A stretch of 64,000 bases of DNA from Histomonas meleagridis (Eukaryota; Parabasalia; Tritrichomonadida; Dientamoebidae). The notes under the pieces were generated by a model. That model had not been told where the DNA came from. It saw only the letters and a list, made by a program, of their open reading frames with translations, and made no database searches. A program made the position numbers and the translations under genes. The first letter of the stretch is position 1. Each line of letters starts with the position of its first letter. The stretch is from contig WSYJ01000186.1 of the NCBI GenBank assembly GCA_020186115.1, positions 1,719,501 through 1,783,500 of the forward strand. The letters are read 5' to 3'. Shown one piece after another: positions 41,387-51,099 of this stretch.

Positions 41387-42404
41387 TTAATTTTCATTCA
41401 TTTGAAGTGTTGTATGTGAAGTAGGTGATGCAGGAGTCGTAGATGTTGTAAATGTTGAAGATGTTTCAGTTGTTGAAGATGATGTAAGTGTTGAAGATTT
41501 TGTAAACGTTGAAGATGTTATAGATTTTGCAGGAGTTGAAGATGTTGTATGGGTAATGGGATTTGTTGGAGTTACAAAAATATTTTGGGTAGTAATATTA
41601 AATAAAGGACTTGTCTGGATTGAAGGTCTCAATCCATCTATATTATTAAAATCAATGAATCGTTGATTTTCTGGTGTAGTATATAATTTCAAATCAACTT
41701 GAACGCTACCACTTAATACTGATGTCTAAGTTTACCATAATATTAACCCTCTGCAGGTCAATGGACATTATCAACTGTAATTTTATTATTTCCGAAGGTA
41801 ATAGTATCAAATTTTAGCTTGTAGAATTTGTTTCTTGCCATAAAGTGATTATTGTTTAATATTTCCATATTTGATGAAATAAGATTGTTTGCTGTAAATT
41901 GTCCTGATGCTGAGTCATGAATTTCAATTGCGTTATATTTGACTCTTCCTTGGAATTTTGGTTTAACTTTATTATGAATGTAAAAAATAGGAATTGCATC
42001 AGAAAGATCAGTTGTATCAGATTTCACATTTAAATTAAATCCATCCAAACCTATATCACCAAATTGATATATTTGATTTGAACAATTTGTTAAATCAAGA
42101 TCAAATGTTGTTAAGTTGGATTGGACGAATATATAATTATAATCACCAGCAAGTCGAGACATGTAAACAGTAGGTCCGGTAGGAAATTCATTTTTACAAT
42201 CAGATGTAGCATTAGTTTCTGCCCAATCAAGGTATTGACGAAGATGGTCATCAACTACTGAACAAGTTTCATTCTCAATTTTTTTTACATTGTAATCTTA
42301 TATTGATCGATATTCATATACTTAGAAGACCCACAAGAAGCATATCCTGGCAAGATATAAGCTTTTGAAATGCTGTAGATTGTTTCTACCAAAAGAAAGA
42401 ACAT
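41387..42404 (-). pseudogene. Secreted/surface protein gene broken by frameshifts
   Basis: The ATG at 42404 starts a plausible signal peptide (MFFLLVETIYSISKAY) and 'GYASCGSSKYMNIDQY'. A frameshift follows, then ENETCSVVDDHLRQYLDW, TVYMSRLAGDYNYIFVQSN, and repeated strand-like segments (FTANNLISSNMEILNNNHFM) down to 41758. After further stops and shifts another frame (SVLSGSVQVDLKLYTTPENQ) leads to a Ser/Thr-only stalk (SSTFTKSSTLTSSSTTETSS) that ends without a membrane helix. The repeat of N/F/I-rich strands suggests a beta-helix surface domain, but the family is not known to me. It is a dead or badly sequenced gene. Confidence 0.6.
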
Positions 42405-43397
42405 ACAAAAAAAAAAAAATGAAATGAATTTAACACATGATGTATCTCCATTCAAAACCCAGAGACATACATTTTCAAATTAAAGCCGCAAATGTTCGAA
42501 CATTTTCAGAATGGAGAAGCGTATAATAGCACCGAAACACGGAAAAAACTTCGAATTTTATTCAAATGTCTATTTAAAATTTTTGAATTTATTGTGAATC
42601 GTGCAAAGTTTTTGATGTTCCAAAAATTCTAAGCTTTCGCACGTCCCATAATGGGACCTATCTAGATAATGTTGTGATACATAGATACATATTTAATAAA
42701 AACGTTATGTTATCATTACCATATTATGATCTTCCTTTTGTTCAATATTCTAAAAAAATTCATCCCATGATAAATATCCCACTCCATCACTATGCACCAG
42801 ATATTTGTCATTAGTATCCACCACAATTTTATTGTAAATATTTTTCCGATTCATAGTAAACCAGATTTCCACTAAGTCTTTGTTGAGTTGAGATAACACG
42901 AGTTATAGATATCAAGAAGCACCAATGAATCTTATAGGAATTGACCAAGCTTTCTGATGGCGTTTAAGCTTGTCCAAAACGTTGCTATAAACGCATAGAA
43001 TTGTGTGAATTATGTCTCAGGTTGAGTCTCGGGATCAAGTGTAAACGCAAGTGCTTCTAGTGCATTTGATTCGAAGTTTTTCAACAAGTTTTGGCATTGA
43101 TAATGCACTTATTTTGATCAATATGTCGAAACAAAGATAAGCAATTCACACAAAACTGAGAGACTTCGTCAGAGGAAAAGCTACAGCTAAGTTTAAAGCG
43201 AAGATTTTAGGTAATGTTCATCATATTATAAAATTTCATATACGTATCCATCGCAACATTAAGATTGTCATTCATATACTTAATAAATGATTCAACCCTA
43301 TTAAGTGCGTTTACAAGAAAGAACACTTCATCGGTTTTGGAAGAAGAGTTTTTCAATAATTAATTATAAATAAAATGGAAGAGTTACTATTTTTAAA
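42405..43397. other. Intergenic with unidentified worn coding sequence
   Basis: About 1 kb. Base composition at ~42940-43200 is less AT-rich and both strands show short open stretches, suggesting an old gene or transposon fragment. No family could be named. Confidence 0.3.
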
Positions 43398-43781
43398 ATG
43401 ATTATATGGAATTGTGTCGCATTTTTATTCCTTTGTTTCTTTCTGTTTGACTCAATTACTAGTGGTTGGATTCCAGACATTTCTGTTTATTGCTCTCCTT
43501 TCGATTTCGTTTTTATTGGCTTAAAGCCTAATTTGAGAGATCTCTGTAAATGTGGTGAATCTAAAGTTCCGATTCACACAGAAAAAGGAACAGAATCATT
43601 GAATAATATAGGCTTTTTTGGTTATGATAAATGCCTTTATAAAATCAAATACAACATGGACTCAGTTTTCGAACTGACTGTTAAAGTTCGAAAAAAAAGT
43701 TTCTATGTTCATGTGAAATGTTTAACAAAAACAAGTAAAATTATTTTAATAATTGATTTCTTTTATTTAACAGAATATTAA
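43398..43781 (+). CDS. Small secreted or membrane protein, hypothetical
   Basis: 127 aa. A clear signal peptide (CVAFLFLCFFLFDSITSG) is followed by ~85 residues with five Cys (VYCSPFDF, LCKCGE, DKCLYK, VKCLTK) and a second hydrophobic stretch near the end (KIILIIDFFYL). Not recognised. Its stop overlaps the stop of the convergent ubiquitin-like gene by four bases. It could be a truncated remnant of a larger surface protein, because the end is abrupt. Confidence 0.4.
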   Translation: MIIWNCVAFLFLCFFLFDSITSGWIPDISVYCSPFDFVFIGLKPNLRDLCKCGESKVPIHTEKGTESLNNIGFFGYDKCLYKIKYNMDSVFELTVKVRKKSFYVHVKCLTKTSKIILIIDFFYLTEY

Positions 43782-44899
43782 ATATCATAGAGAATTGAAC
43801 CTCCCCACTCCACTACAGTATAACCATTACGTTCTTTATGTAAATTTTCTAAGTTTTGAAGTGGTAATTCCTCAACCTTATCACCTCTTAAATTTTTCAT
43901 AATCATAAATACTCTAATAATACAATCAGGTTTTGGTGTAATTTCAAGTTGTGCAACATTTTCATATTCTTCACTTAAAAATTTAATCATAGTATAATTA
44001 CTTCTTTGGATTTGAGGCAACCAAAACTGAATAAAACTTGTTAATTCTTTTCCACGAAGTCCTAAATAATATAATTTGTCTTCTAAGAATTTTTCGGCAT
44101 TTTCTTTTGTTACAATAAAACCTTCATTAAAGTCAAATTCATTATCATTAAATAAACATTCCCAAAACAAACTATCATATTCAATTGAATTTGGATCGTC
44201 TTTGTTAACCATAATCCCATTTTCATTTACGTTAACATTCCAACCTTTGTCAACATTGTATTTAGGATATGTACAAGTAAAATCACCTTTTATATTAACT
44301 TTTACATTTACATCCATTTTTTCTTTAGGATATATATAAATTACTGGCTTCCCGCCTCTAAGTCTAAGAATTAATAGTAATTTAGTACCAGAAACTATAT
44401 TTTGTTCTCCAATTTTTTGATCATCTTCTAATTGACGGTGATGAAAAATAATTCTTTGTTGATCAGTTGGTATTCCTTCCCTAATAGTTATTTCGTGTTT
44501 TATCTTTAATATTGTATCATCGGAACATACATTGAATTTCATTTCTTTTCCTGTTAAAGTATGTATTATTATTGGAAAAGAATTTTTAACTAATGAAGAA
44601 TCAGATTTAAATTTTAAATAAATATGATCCCTTGGATCAATACACCCCATTAGATCATAATCCTCCATTTTATCCGCTAAATAGAGAACTTGTTCTTTTA
44701 TAGGAACATGCTCTTTTTGAAATATTTTTTCTTTTAAATTGTATATAGTTTCAGTAAGAGACATATTTATATCAAATATTTTGTTTCTTGATGTAAAGAT
44801 TTTATATGGTAATTTTTCATTGAGATTTGTAGCCAAATATATATCCATATAACATACAAGATTCGGATTATATACTATATATGGAAGAAAATCATCCAT
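43778..44899 (-). CDS. Ubiquitin-like repeats fused to a bacterial-type C-terminal domain (3' part of a split gene)
   Basis: 373 aa as read from the ATG at 44899. Residues ~40-95 form one ubiquitin-like unit (SLTETIYNLKEKIFQKEHVP ... YLADKMEDYDLMG). Residues ~107-183 form a unit close to real ubiquitin (IIHTLTGKEMKFNV, GIPTDQQRIIFHHRQLEDD, LILRLRGG). Directly after RGG begins a ~190-residue domain (KPVIYIYPKEKMDVNV to FTCTYPKYNVDKGWNV to VEWGG) that I recall from uncharacterised bacterial proteins. The Gly-Gly junction could be cut by a deubiquitinase. Evidence that this is not an independent gene: changing an A11 run to A10 at 44943-44953 joins it in frame to the gene at 44931-45701. Confidence 0.8.
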   Translation of the reverse strand: MDDFLPYIVYNPNLVCYMDIYLATNLNEKLPYKIFTSRNKIFDINMSLTETIYNLKEKIFQKEHVPIKEQVLYLADKMEDYDLMGCIDPRDHIYLKFKSDSSLVKNSFPIIIHTLTGKEMKFNVCSDDTILKIKHEITIREGIPTDQQRIIFHHRQLEDDQKIGEQNIVSGTKLLLILRLRGGKPVIYIYPKEKMDVNVKVNIKGDFTCTYPKYNVDKGWNVNVNENGIMVNKDDPNSIEYDSLFWECLFNDNEFDFNEGFIVTKENAEKFLEDKLYYLGLRGKELTSFIQFWLPQIQRSNYTMIKFLSEEYENVAQLEITPKPDCIIRVFMIMKNLRGDKVEELPLQNLENLHKERNGYTVVEWGGSILYDI

Positions 44900-44930
44900 A
44901 ATTATTCCATTTGAGATAAGAAATTGCTTT

Positions 44931-45701
44931 TCAGTAGGAATATTTTTTTTTTTGATATATTCTTTCTTTAATGTTCTTAATAGTTACAGTTGGTTTTGCT
45001 TTAATAAAAAAAGAATCCCCATTTAAAGGTCGTATATATATTTCAAATTCATCAGATGAATGACAAATTTTTGGAATTCTAGTCAAAAGAATATTAGAAT
45101 TTGACTTAATGTTATAATCACTCAGCGATCTTGCGTCTTCCATATCTTTCCCCTCAAAAATAAGTCGTTGTTTCTGAATAGAAATTTCTGTTTTCTTCAT
45201 TATCTCCTCCTTTAAATCAAATACTTTTTTTGCAGTTGCGATAGTGAATTTTAATGATCCACCATTTACATTTCTAATGTAAATTGGAATTAATTTGCAA
45301 ATACCTTGACTTAAATTTGTTTTTATTATATCATTTGAATTTCCTTTATTTTTCTTTATGAAACCATGAAGCTGTCTAGCAAGATTAGTATTACCTAATG
45401 CAAGACAAAGTTCAAAAATATCGTTAACCTTGTGTGAAGGAATGCTTGCATAATTATCTTGAAAAATTGATAAAAGGAGTTCCATATCTCCATCAACATC
45501 TTGATAATCAACATTATAACTATTAATTGAAGTATTCATGCGATGGATATTTGCAACTTCTGGAGAAATAATATCTGCAACAATTTTATTACAATGAACT
45601 TTCCTTTCCCCAAGACAAAAAGTAAAGTCTTGATTTGTATATAAAGGTAATATGTTCATAAGTGAATTAATAGGCACTTCAATACGGCAAAAATCTTCCA
45701 T
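44931..45701 (-). CDS. BTB-like domain with ubiquitin-like repeats (5' part of a split gene)
   Basis: 256 aa. Residues ~1-115 resemble the divergent BTB/POZ domain common in trichomonads (FTFCLGERKVHCNKIVADII, then a helical LLLSIF ... ALGNTNLARQL part). Residues ~138-212 are a ubiquitin-like unit (IYIRNVNGGSLKFTI, LIFEGKDMEDARSLSDYN). A second unit starts (IYIRPLNGDSFFIKAKPT, IKNIKERIYQKK) but ends in an 11-A run followed by YSY and a stop. The next unit continues in another frame as NIPTEKQFLISNG straight into the downstream gene. The undivided protein would be BTB, four ubiquitin-like units and the bacterial-type domain, about 640 aa. Confidence 0.75.
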   Translation of the reverse strand: MEDFCRIEVPINSLMNILPLYTNQDFTFCLGERKVHCNKIVADIISPEVANIHRMNTSINSYNVDYQDVDGDMELLLSIFQDNYASIPSHKVNDIFELCLALGNTNLARQLHGFIKKNKGNSNDIIKTNLSQGICKLIPIYIRNVNGGSLKFTIATAKKVFDLKEEIMKKTEISIQKQRLIFEGKDMEDARSLSDYNIKSNSNILLTRIPKICHSSDEFEIYIRPLNGDSFFIKAKPTVTIKNIKERIYQKKKYSY

Positions 45702-45913
45702 TTATAAATGTGAAATGATGTTTTTTTGCCGCAATTAAAAAATGTCATAAATTAAAAAAAAAATTAAACACACCGTTAGAAAACAAATTTTTGCAAGAGG
45801 ATAATTTTGGCAAAAATTAGGATTTTCCAAAAATTGTTTTATAAAACATGTATATAATAGAAAAAACAAAAAATAATTCAAATAGTAATAAATTTTAACA
45901 TTGAAAATAAATA

Positions 45914-47047
45914 TCAAATTTGTAAATGTTTGATATTTTTGACCACACTCGAAGGAAATTTCCCTTTTTGTCCAGTCCCTATATTTTTTCCTTCACACCA
46001 ACCTTCCTTAAAAGTGCTTACAAACACGACATCGCCAAACTCTAATTCTATTTCGTTGGGGTGCCCCGGAGTGAATTTTTTATCAACTTCAAACACTTCG
46101 TTGATTGATATTGCTCCGCTTTCGATGTCTGTTAACAAATCAACGAAGTTCATTGGAAACATTCCCCTTCTTCCAAAACATTCTCCTTCCCACCATCCAC
46201 TGGGGTGCTGCTTTAAGACTTCTATAAAGTCTCCTCGAGAAAATGAGAGATCATTAACATCTTCGCCATCGAAATTCGATTTGGCAATTGCGAAAAGTCG
46301 CTTTCGTGGTGTTGGAATACCAAACGATTTAGAAATTATTTGAGTTTCAAGCGAGGGCTCATATCTGTCGGCTGAGATGTTCACTGCTAACAATGATTGA
46401 AGAAGATTTTCATGTGATGATTTCTCATAATGTGTTAGATTAAGTATGGAGTTTTTGATGGTGGTACGAACACTAAAATCTATGTCGGTCATGTCTGCAA
46501 AAAAATTGGGGAATTCCACATTGCGAAGTTTTTGATAATATTGGATTTTTTCTTTTTCAATGTCATCAAGCTCTTTCTTAAGATTTCGTTCAACACGCTT
46601 AGCTTTGTCTGTTTTAGTTGTTGAGAAATGGAGTGATTCTATTTGTGCTTTTTCAAATTGTGATCTGGAAATGAAAAGTTTTTTTTGAAATTTCTTGATA
46701 GAATCAATTGAAGCTTCCAATGATTTTGTTAAGTTTGTTTTAGAACGTCTGATGTATTGTTGAAAAGATTGAATTGGTGGAATAAATTGTGTTTTTAATT
46801 CATTCGCAACATCTTTATGATGATTAAGAATAACTTCTATTTCATCATAAACAAGAGTTGTTGGAGATGTTGCACTTTGAACAGGATTTTGTAAAAATTT
46901 AGATAATTCATTTGCGAATGATTCTTCAAGTTCTCTTCTTTTTATTAAATATGTGTGCAAAATGTCAATCCCCTTCTCACTTTCTGTGAGTACATGATCA
47001 ACATGTTGTGAAAATTCTATAAAGTCTTCGGGATTGCTCTCGCCCAT
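45914..47047 (-). CDS. F-BAR domain protein with two SH3 domains
   Basis: 377 aa from the ATG at 47047 (MGESNPEDFIEF). The N-terminal F-BAR region is helical: FIEFSQHVDHVLTESEKGID, then LHTYLIKRRELEESFANELS, and a long basic coiled coil. SH3 no. 1 (residues ~270-325) has FAIAKSNFDGEDVNDLSF, SGWWEGE and GMFPMNFV. SH3 no. 2 (~325-375) has EIELEFGDVV, EGWCEGKN and GKFPSSVV. This is the layout of syndapin/NOSTRIN/Cip4-like proteins that bend membranes in endocytosis and link to actin. It would bind proline-rich ligands such as the one at 20859. The start lies 43 bp from a divergent start. Confidence 0.87.
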   Translation of the reverse strand: MGESNPEDFIEFSQHVDHVLTESEKGIDILHTYLIKRRELEESFANELSKFLQNPVQSATSPTTLVYDEIEVILNHHKDVANELKTQFIPPIQSFQQYIRRSKTNLTKSLEASIDSIKKFQKKLFISRSQFEKAQIESLHFSTTKTDKAKRVERNLKKELDDIEKEKIQYYQKLRNVEFPNFFADMTDIDFSVRTTIKNSILNLTHYEKSSHENLLQSLLAVNISADRYEPSLETQIISKSFGIPTPRKRLFAIAKSNFDGEDVNDLSFSRGDFIEVLKQHPSGWWEGECFGRRGMFPMNFVDLLTDIESGAISINEVFEVDKKFTPGHPNEIELEFGDVVFVSTFKEGWCEGKNIGTGQKGKFPSSVVKNIKHLQI

Positions 47048-47090
47048 AAAACCGAACCGAAGAACGTTTATCCTCATTTGGTCTTGCAAA
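47048..47090. promoter_or_regulatory. 43-bp bidirectional promoter
   Basis: Only 43 bp separate the ATGs of the F-BAR gene (minus) and the small gene at 47091 (plus). All 5' control for both must lie here or inside the neighbouring coding regions. No CCTTTT word is present. It contains AAACCGAACCG and ATTTGGTC words. Confidence 0.5.
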
Positions 47091-47357
47091 ATGAATATAG
47101 AAAATGAAGTAGATGTAACTCCAAAAGAAGCCATCAACATTCTTAAACACTTTACACAAGATCCATTTCTTGAAGAAAATGATCCTGATTTGGCAAAAGG
47201 CATTAATTTAATATATCAAAATTTGTTAACAACATCGTTTGAAATAGTTACACCCACAGTTGAAACAGTGGCACAAGACAATAACGCAGAACAAGAAGGT
47301 GAAGAACCACCAGCAGAAACACATCATCGAAGAAGGCGTCATTCCAAAAAAGAGTAA
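47091..47357 (+). CDS. Small hypothetical protein, 88 aa
   Basis: Start ATG at 47091 (MNIENEVDVTPKEAINILKH). One helical block (AINILKHFTQDPFLEENDPD, LAKGINLIYQNLL) is followed by an acidic linker and a basic end (HHRRRRHSKKE) that could be a nuclear signal. Not recognised. It is divergent from the F-BAR gene, and its stop is 32 bp from the convergent proteasome gene. Compact packing and a clean frame favour a real gene. Confidence 0.55.
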   Translation: MNIENEVDVTPKEAINILKHFTQDPFLEENDPDLAKGINLIYQNLLTTSFEIVTPTVETVAQDNNAEQEGEEPPAETHHRRRRHSKKE

Positions 47358-47389
47358 TTATTAAACTATAGAATTAAATGCAATTACGT

Positions 47390-48085
47390 TTAGACTTCTG
47401 TGAGAAAATCTTTGATGTCTGTTGTTGAAAGAATTCTGAAATTGCGATCCTTATCAACAATTCCAATCTCGATTAAATCCGCAGTAAGTTGACCATCAAA
47501 TCCTTCCTTAAGTGTGGATATTGCTGTATGGATAGCATCATCAACTGATAAGTCATCATTATATCTTCTTTCTAAAAATGTTCTTGATCCATCACTTCTC
47601 TTGCCGAGAGCAGTGGCTTTCCATGCCCAAAATGCACCTGATGGGTCAACTTGCCAAAGAGTTGGTGTATCTTCCCATCCAATAATTAAAAGTGAAACAC
47701 CAAATGGACGAACGCCACCACTTTGAGTATACTTCTGATTGACAGCAGCTGCTTCTTTAACAACTTCTCTTGTTGGCATTTCAACACCAAACCTTAACTT
47801 GTATTTCATGGCTGTTTTTCTGATCTTTTTAACGAGTACACGATAATCAGTAACAACACCACTGTAAACGCATCCAACATTTGGGTTTATTGCTTGAATT
47901 TTCATATTTGTGTTTCTTTCAGCTAATGGAGAAATTGGCTTTGATTCACATGCAATAACAGCGCCATTCTTCGCTTTAACTCCAACACATTGTCCACCAA
48001 GTGAAACAGCTTTGAGAGCATGCTCTATTTGACCGAGTTTACCTCCAGAAGAGAATGTTGTGAGAGAGAAATCAGTATCGCCCAT
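47390..48085 (-). CDS. 20S proteasome subunit alpha-2
   Basis: 231 aa. The N-terminal gate motif DFSLTTFSSGGKLGQIEHAL, then NVGCVYSGVVTDYRVLV, YTQSGGVRPFGVSLLIIGW and DPSGAFWAWKATALGK mark it as alpha-2 (PSMA2/PRE8 type). TFLERRYNDDLSVDDAIHTA also matches closely. Alpha-type subunits form the outer rings of the 20S proteasome and are not catalytic. The usual Y in IEYAL is H here (IEHAL). The length fits the family. In front of the start is a palindromic GTGACGTCAC at ~48126, which looks like a CRE-type site. Confidence 0.95.
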   Translation of the reverse strand: MGDTDFSLTTFSSGGKLGQIEHALKAVSLGGQCVGVKAKNGAVIACESKPISPLAERNTNMKIQAINPNVGCVYSGVVTDYRVLVKKIRKTAMKYKLRFGVEMPTREVVKEAAAVNQKYTQSGGVRPFGVSLLIIGWEDTPTLWQVDPSGAFWAWKATALGKRSDGSRTFLERRYNDDLSVDDAIHTAISTLKEGFDGQLTADLIEIGIVDKDRNFRILSTTDIKDFLTEV

Positions 48086-48235
48086 TATGGAATTGACAAA
48101 GTTTGTTTGATATATAGTTGGTCAAGTGACGTCACTTTTCGGATTAAATTTATGATGATTTTGATCGTCGTTAAAATTACCAAAAAAAAAAAATAAAAAT
48201 TAAATTAAAAAATAATTTTTATTAATAAAATTATT

Positions 48236-50245
48236 TCATATCCATTTATCTTCTTCCTCATGAATCAGAATATCAATAACTTCTGTAGGTTTTTCAATCA
48301 AAATATCTTTATTTTCAGTCAGCGATGAACTTGAATATTGTAATGTACTTGATTTATAAGTTTTATGACGAAAAACTCCAATGACAATTCCTGCTATAAG
48401 TAAAACTACTGCAACCGATCCACATATAATGCCAATTAAGAAAATTCGATTAACATCATTATTTTGATTATTATCTTCCAATCTATCATAATATATATAG
48501 AAGTTGGAATAAATTTTAATATATGTGGAATATAAAATAAATGAATATTCGTAATAAATGTAATATGTATTCAGCTGTGTAAATTCTGATTTTATATAAG
48601 ATAAAATAAATGTTTGTGAAAGATATGACTTTATAACGGATAATGATTTTGTAAATGATAAAATATTTGTTAATATATATGAATGTGAATATGTAATATC
48701 TGAATTATTTGTTATTAAATCAGAATTTTTTATCCAATTTGTATTTGAGCTTATTATTTTACTTGTTGCAATTTCAATTTGTGTTAATGAAATATATGTC
48801 AAAATTGTATTCGAATTAGATAACGTAAGTGAATTTGTAATTGACAATATATTTGATAATGTGTATGTAACTGTTATAGTTAATGAGGTTGTATTCAATA
48901 ATGATGGTGATGATGTTGTTGAATTTATTAGAGTTTGAGTTTCTGAAATTGTTTGTTGTTCTATATTTATCATAACATTTGATAAAGATTGCGTATTTGA
49001 TAATGTTAATGTTTGGGTTGATGCAATTGAATTAGTGATAATAATTGTTTGTGAAGAGTATTTTGTATATGATTTTGTATATGTTGGTGATAATGTAACG
49101 GATATCGTTTTTGATAGTGAATTCGTTGGTGATATTGTTACTGACGAAACATGTGTCTGTGATGATGTAATTGAATTGGTTTGCGTTAATGTTAAAGAAG
49201 GAACTAATGTAGATATATTTGATAAGATTGATATCTGCCATAATGAAGGCACAATTATTTGTGATTGAGTGGTTTGACCATTAACTAATACATATGTAAA
49301 TGAATTACTAAAACCATCTAAATATTTAAAAACTATAGTTACTGTTTGAGTGGGAACATATGTTTTATCAGATGTACTAACTTTCATATTAGATTGAGTT
49401 AAAGATATAGATGCTGTTGTCGAGGTTATAAATGAAGTTTTTAGTGTATTAGTTATTGTATTACTAGATATATGTGTAAGTGATGAAGTATTTATATTAA
49501 TAATAGTATTTGTAGTAAAAGAATATGTTGTATTAAATGACGTTGATAATAATGATTGCGTATCACTGTTAACATAAGTATTCGATTTATAATTTGTAAG
49601 GGAAGGTGAAAGTGTTATTGATGGAGAATATGTATGAATATTTGAAATAAGAGTTGTATATGTAAATGAGTTTGCTATACTTCGCGTTAATGAAGGTGAT
49701 AAAACATAAGAATATGTATTTAATGTAACGTTGGATATAACAAATGTATTTACTTTAGTAGATACATTTAAATTTGATTGTGAATAGACTAATTCGTTAA
49801 TTTTCTTCTTGGTGTTTAATTTTATATCTGGATCTAATTTAGAACAATTTGAAAAAGACTCGAATCCAAAATTTTCAATTTTATCAAAAGTTACTTTTGT
49901 TAATTGTGGACATGACGAAAATGCATAATCTCCAACAGAATGAATTGCCAATTTAATGATAACACTATGCAAATTCGAACAAAATGAAAAAGCATGCGAA
50001 CCTATTTTTTCAACATTTGAAAGATGAACTTCATATAATGAATCCCAATGTGAGAATTCATAGCTTTTAATATTTCTAATATTATTTTCAATAAAAAGAT
50101 ATTCAGATAGATTTTGATACTGCCATATATCCATATTTTCTCCCGTCACTCTAAGTGTCCTATTCTTCGTTATGAATATGGTTTGGCCTGTAATTTGTAG
50201 AAAGATCGTGAAAATGATAGAATATTTTAATAACAATTTCATCAT
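48236..50245 (-). CDS. BspA-like surface protein with very long Ser/Thr stalk
   Basis: 669 aa. The signal peptide (MMKLLLKYSIIFTIFLQITG) is followed by only about four LRR units (GSHAFSFCSNLHSVII, GDYAFSSCPQLTKVTF, residues ~65-150) and a ~400-residue stalk almost wholly of Ser, Thr, Asn, Ile, Leu and Tyr. Then come a Tyr-rich block (TYYIYYEYSFILYSTYIKIYSNFY), a membrane helix (FLIGIICGSVAVVLLIAGIVIGVF) and a tail ending HEEEDKWI. The stalk probably is heavily O-glycosylated. Compared with the other copies the LRR part is reduced and the stalk expanded. It would be at the cell surface. Confidence 0.75.
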   Translation of the reverse strand: MMKLLLKYSIIFTIFLQITGQTIFITKNRTLRVTGENMDIWQYQNLSEYLFIENNIRNIKSYEFSHWDSLYEVHLSNVEKIGSHAFSFCSNLHSVIIKLAIHSVGDYAFSSCPQLTKVTFDKIENFGFESFSNCSKLDPDIKLNTKKKINELVYSQSNLNVSTKVNTFVISNVTLNTYSYVLSPSLTRSIANSFTYTTLISNIHTYSPSITLSPSLTNYKSNTYVNSDTQSLLSTSFNTTYSFTTNTIININTSSLTHISSNTITNTLKTSFITSTTASISLTQSNMKVSTSDKTYVPTQTVTIVFKYLDGFSNSFTYVLVNGQTTQSQIIVPSLWQISILSNISTLVPSLTLTQTNSITSSQTHVSSVTISPTNSLSKTISVTLSPTYTKSYTKYSSQTIIITNSIASTQTLTLSNTQSLSNVMINIEQQTISETQTLINSTTSSPSLLNTTSLTITVTYTLSNILSITNSLTLSNSNTILTYISLTQIEIATSKIISSNTNWIKNSDLITNNSDITYSHSYILTNILSFTKSLSVIKSYLSQTFILSYIKSEFTQLNTYYIYYEYSFILYSTYIKIYSNFYIYYDRLEDNNQNNDVNRIFLIGIICGSVAVVLLIAGIVIGVFRHKTYKSSTLQYSSSSLTENKDILIEKPTEVIDILIHEEEDKWI

Positions 50246-51099
50246 ATGAAGTAGTTGTTCTCATAGAATTCAACAATTATATGAATTTTGAATATATCGC
50301 AATAAGTCGGTTAACCATAAGAAGTCAAAAATTGAATGAACAGGTCATTGAAATTCACCGTGAAACATTTGTTTCAAATAAAATTGGGAGAAAACCTTTG
50401 AAAAAGGGAATCGAATGTATGGTTTTTATCACTTCACATAAGCAAAATTTTGAGCTTTCAAGTGGATTACAATCGGAAAAAACGACAAACCAATAGATGG
50501 TAACATAAGCTATATGCTAGGTACACCTAATTATGACATTTTCCCATTCATAATAGAAATTGATTTTTTCAACATCATAAAATTTACATCAAAAATTGCA
50601 TCTTTAACCAAAGAGATTTTTCACGTATTTTTTTGAACGCGAAGTGTATTCGAAAATTTTAATAAATTTTATATGTCGGTGTATCATTTGTACAACTGGT
50701 AGATATTCTTGTTAAATATATATCAATAAGCGAATTGATATATGTTCTTTCTATCATTTGTTCGTACATATAGGTATTTTTTCGGATTTTTTGAACGTTC
50801 TCCATAAACCTCAAATTTTAGCTTATCAATCATTAATTCTACAAAGCAATTTGAACTTATAGCTCCTCAATTGACACTTTATCACGAAAATCTTCTGAAG
50901 AAAGCAAACATTTTAAACACTGATTAAATATGGCATTTTGATAAATAACAATTATTTGTCTTTTTGGAACTATAATCATTTGCTAAATTTTAATCAATCA
51001 GAAACATCTTACATAAAAATGAAATTATTTCCGAACATTTATCCATACAATAAAATTTTATTAAATATTTTTTTTTTCTTTTTCATTCCTATACACATA
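50246..51099. other. Intergenic, no gene seen
   Basis: AT-rich; a few short open frames but no family was recognised. Confidence 0.4.
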
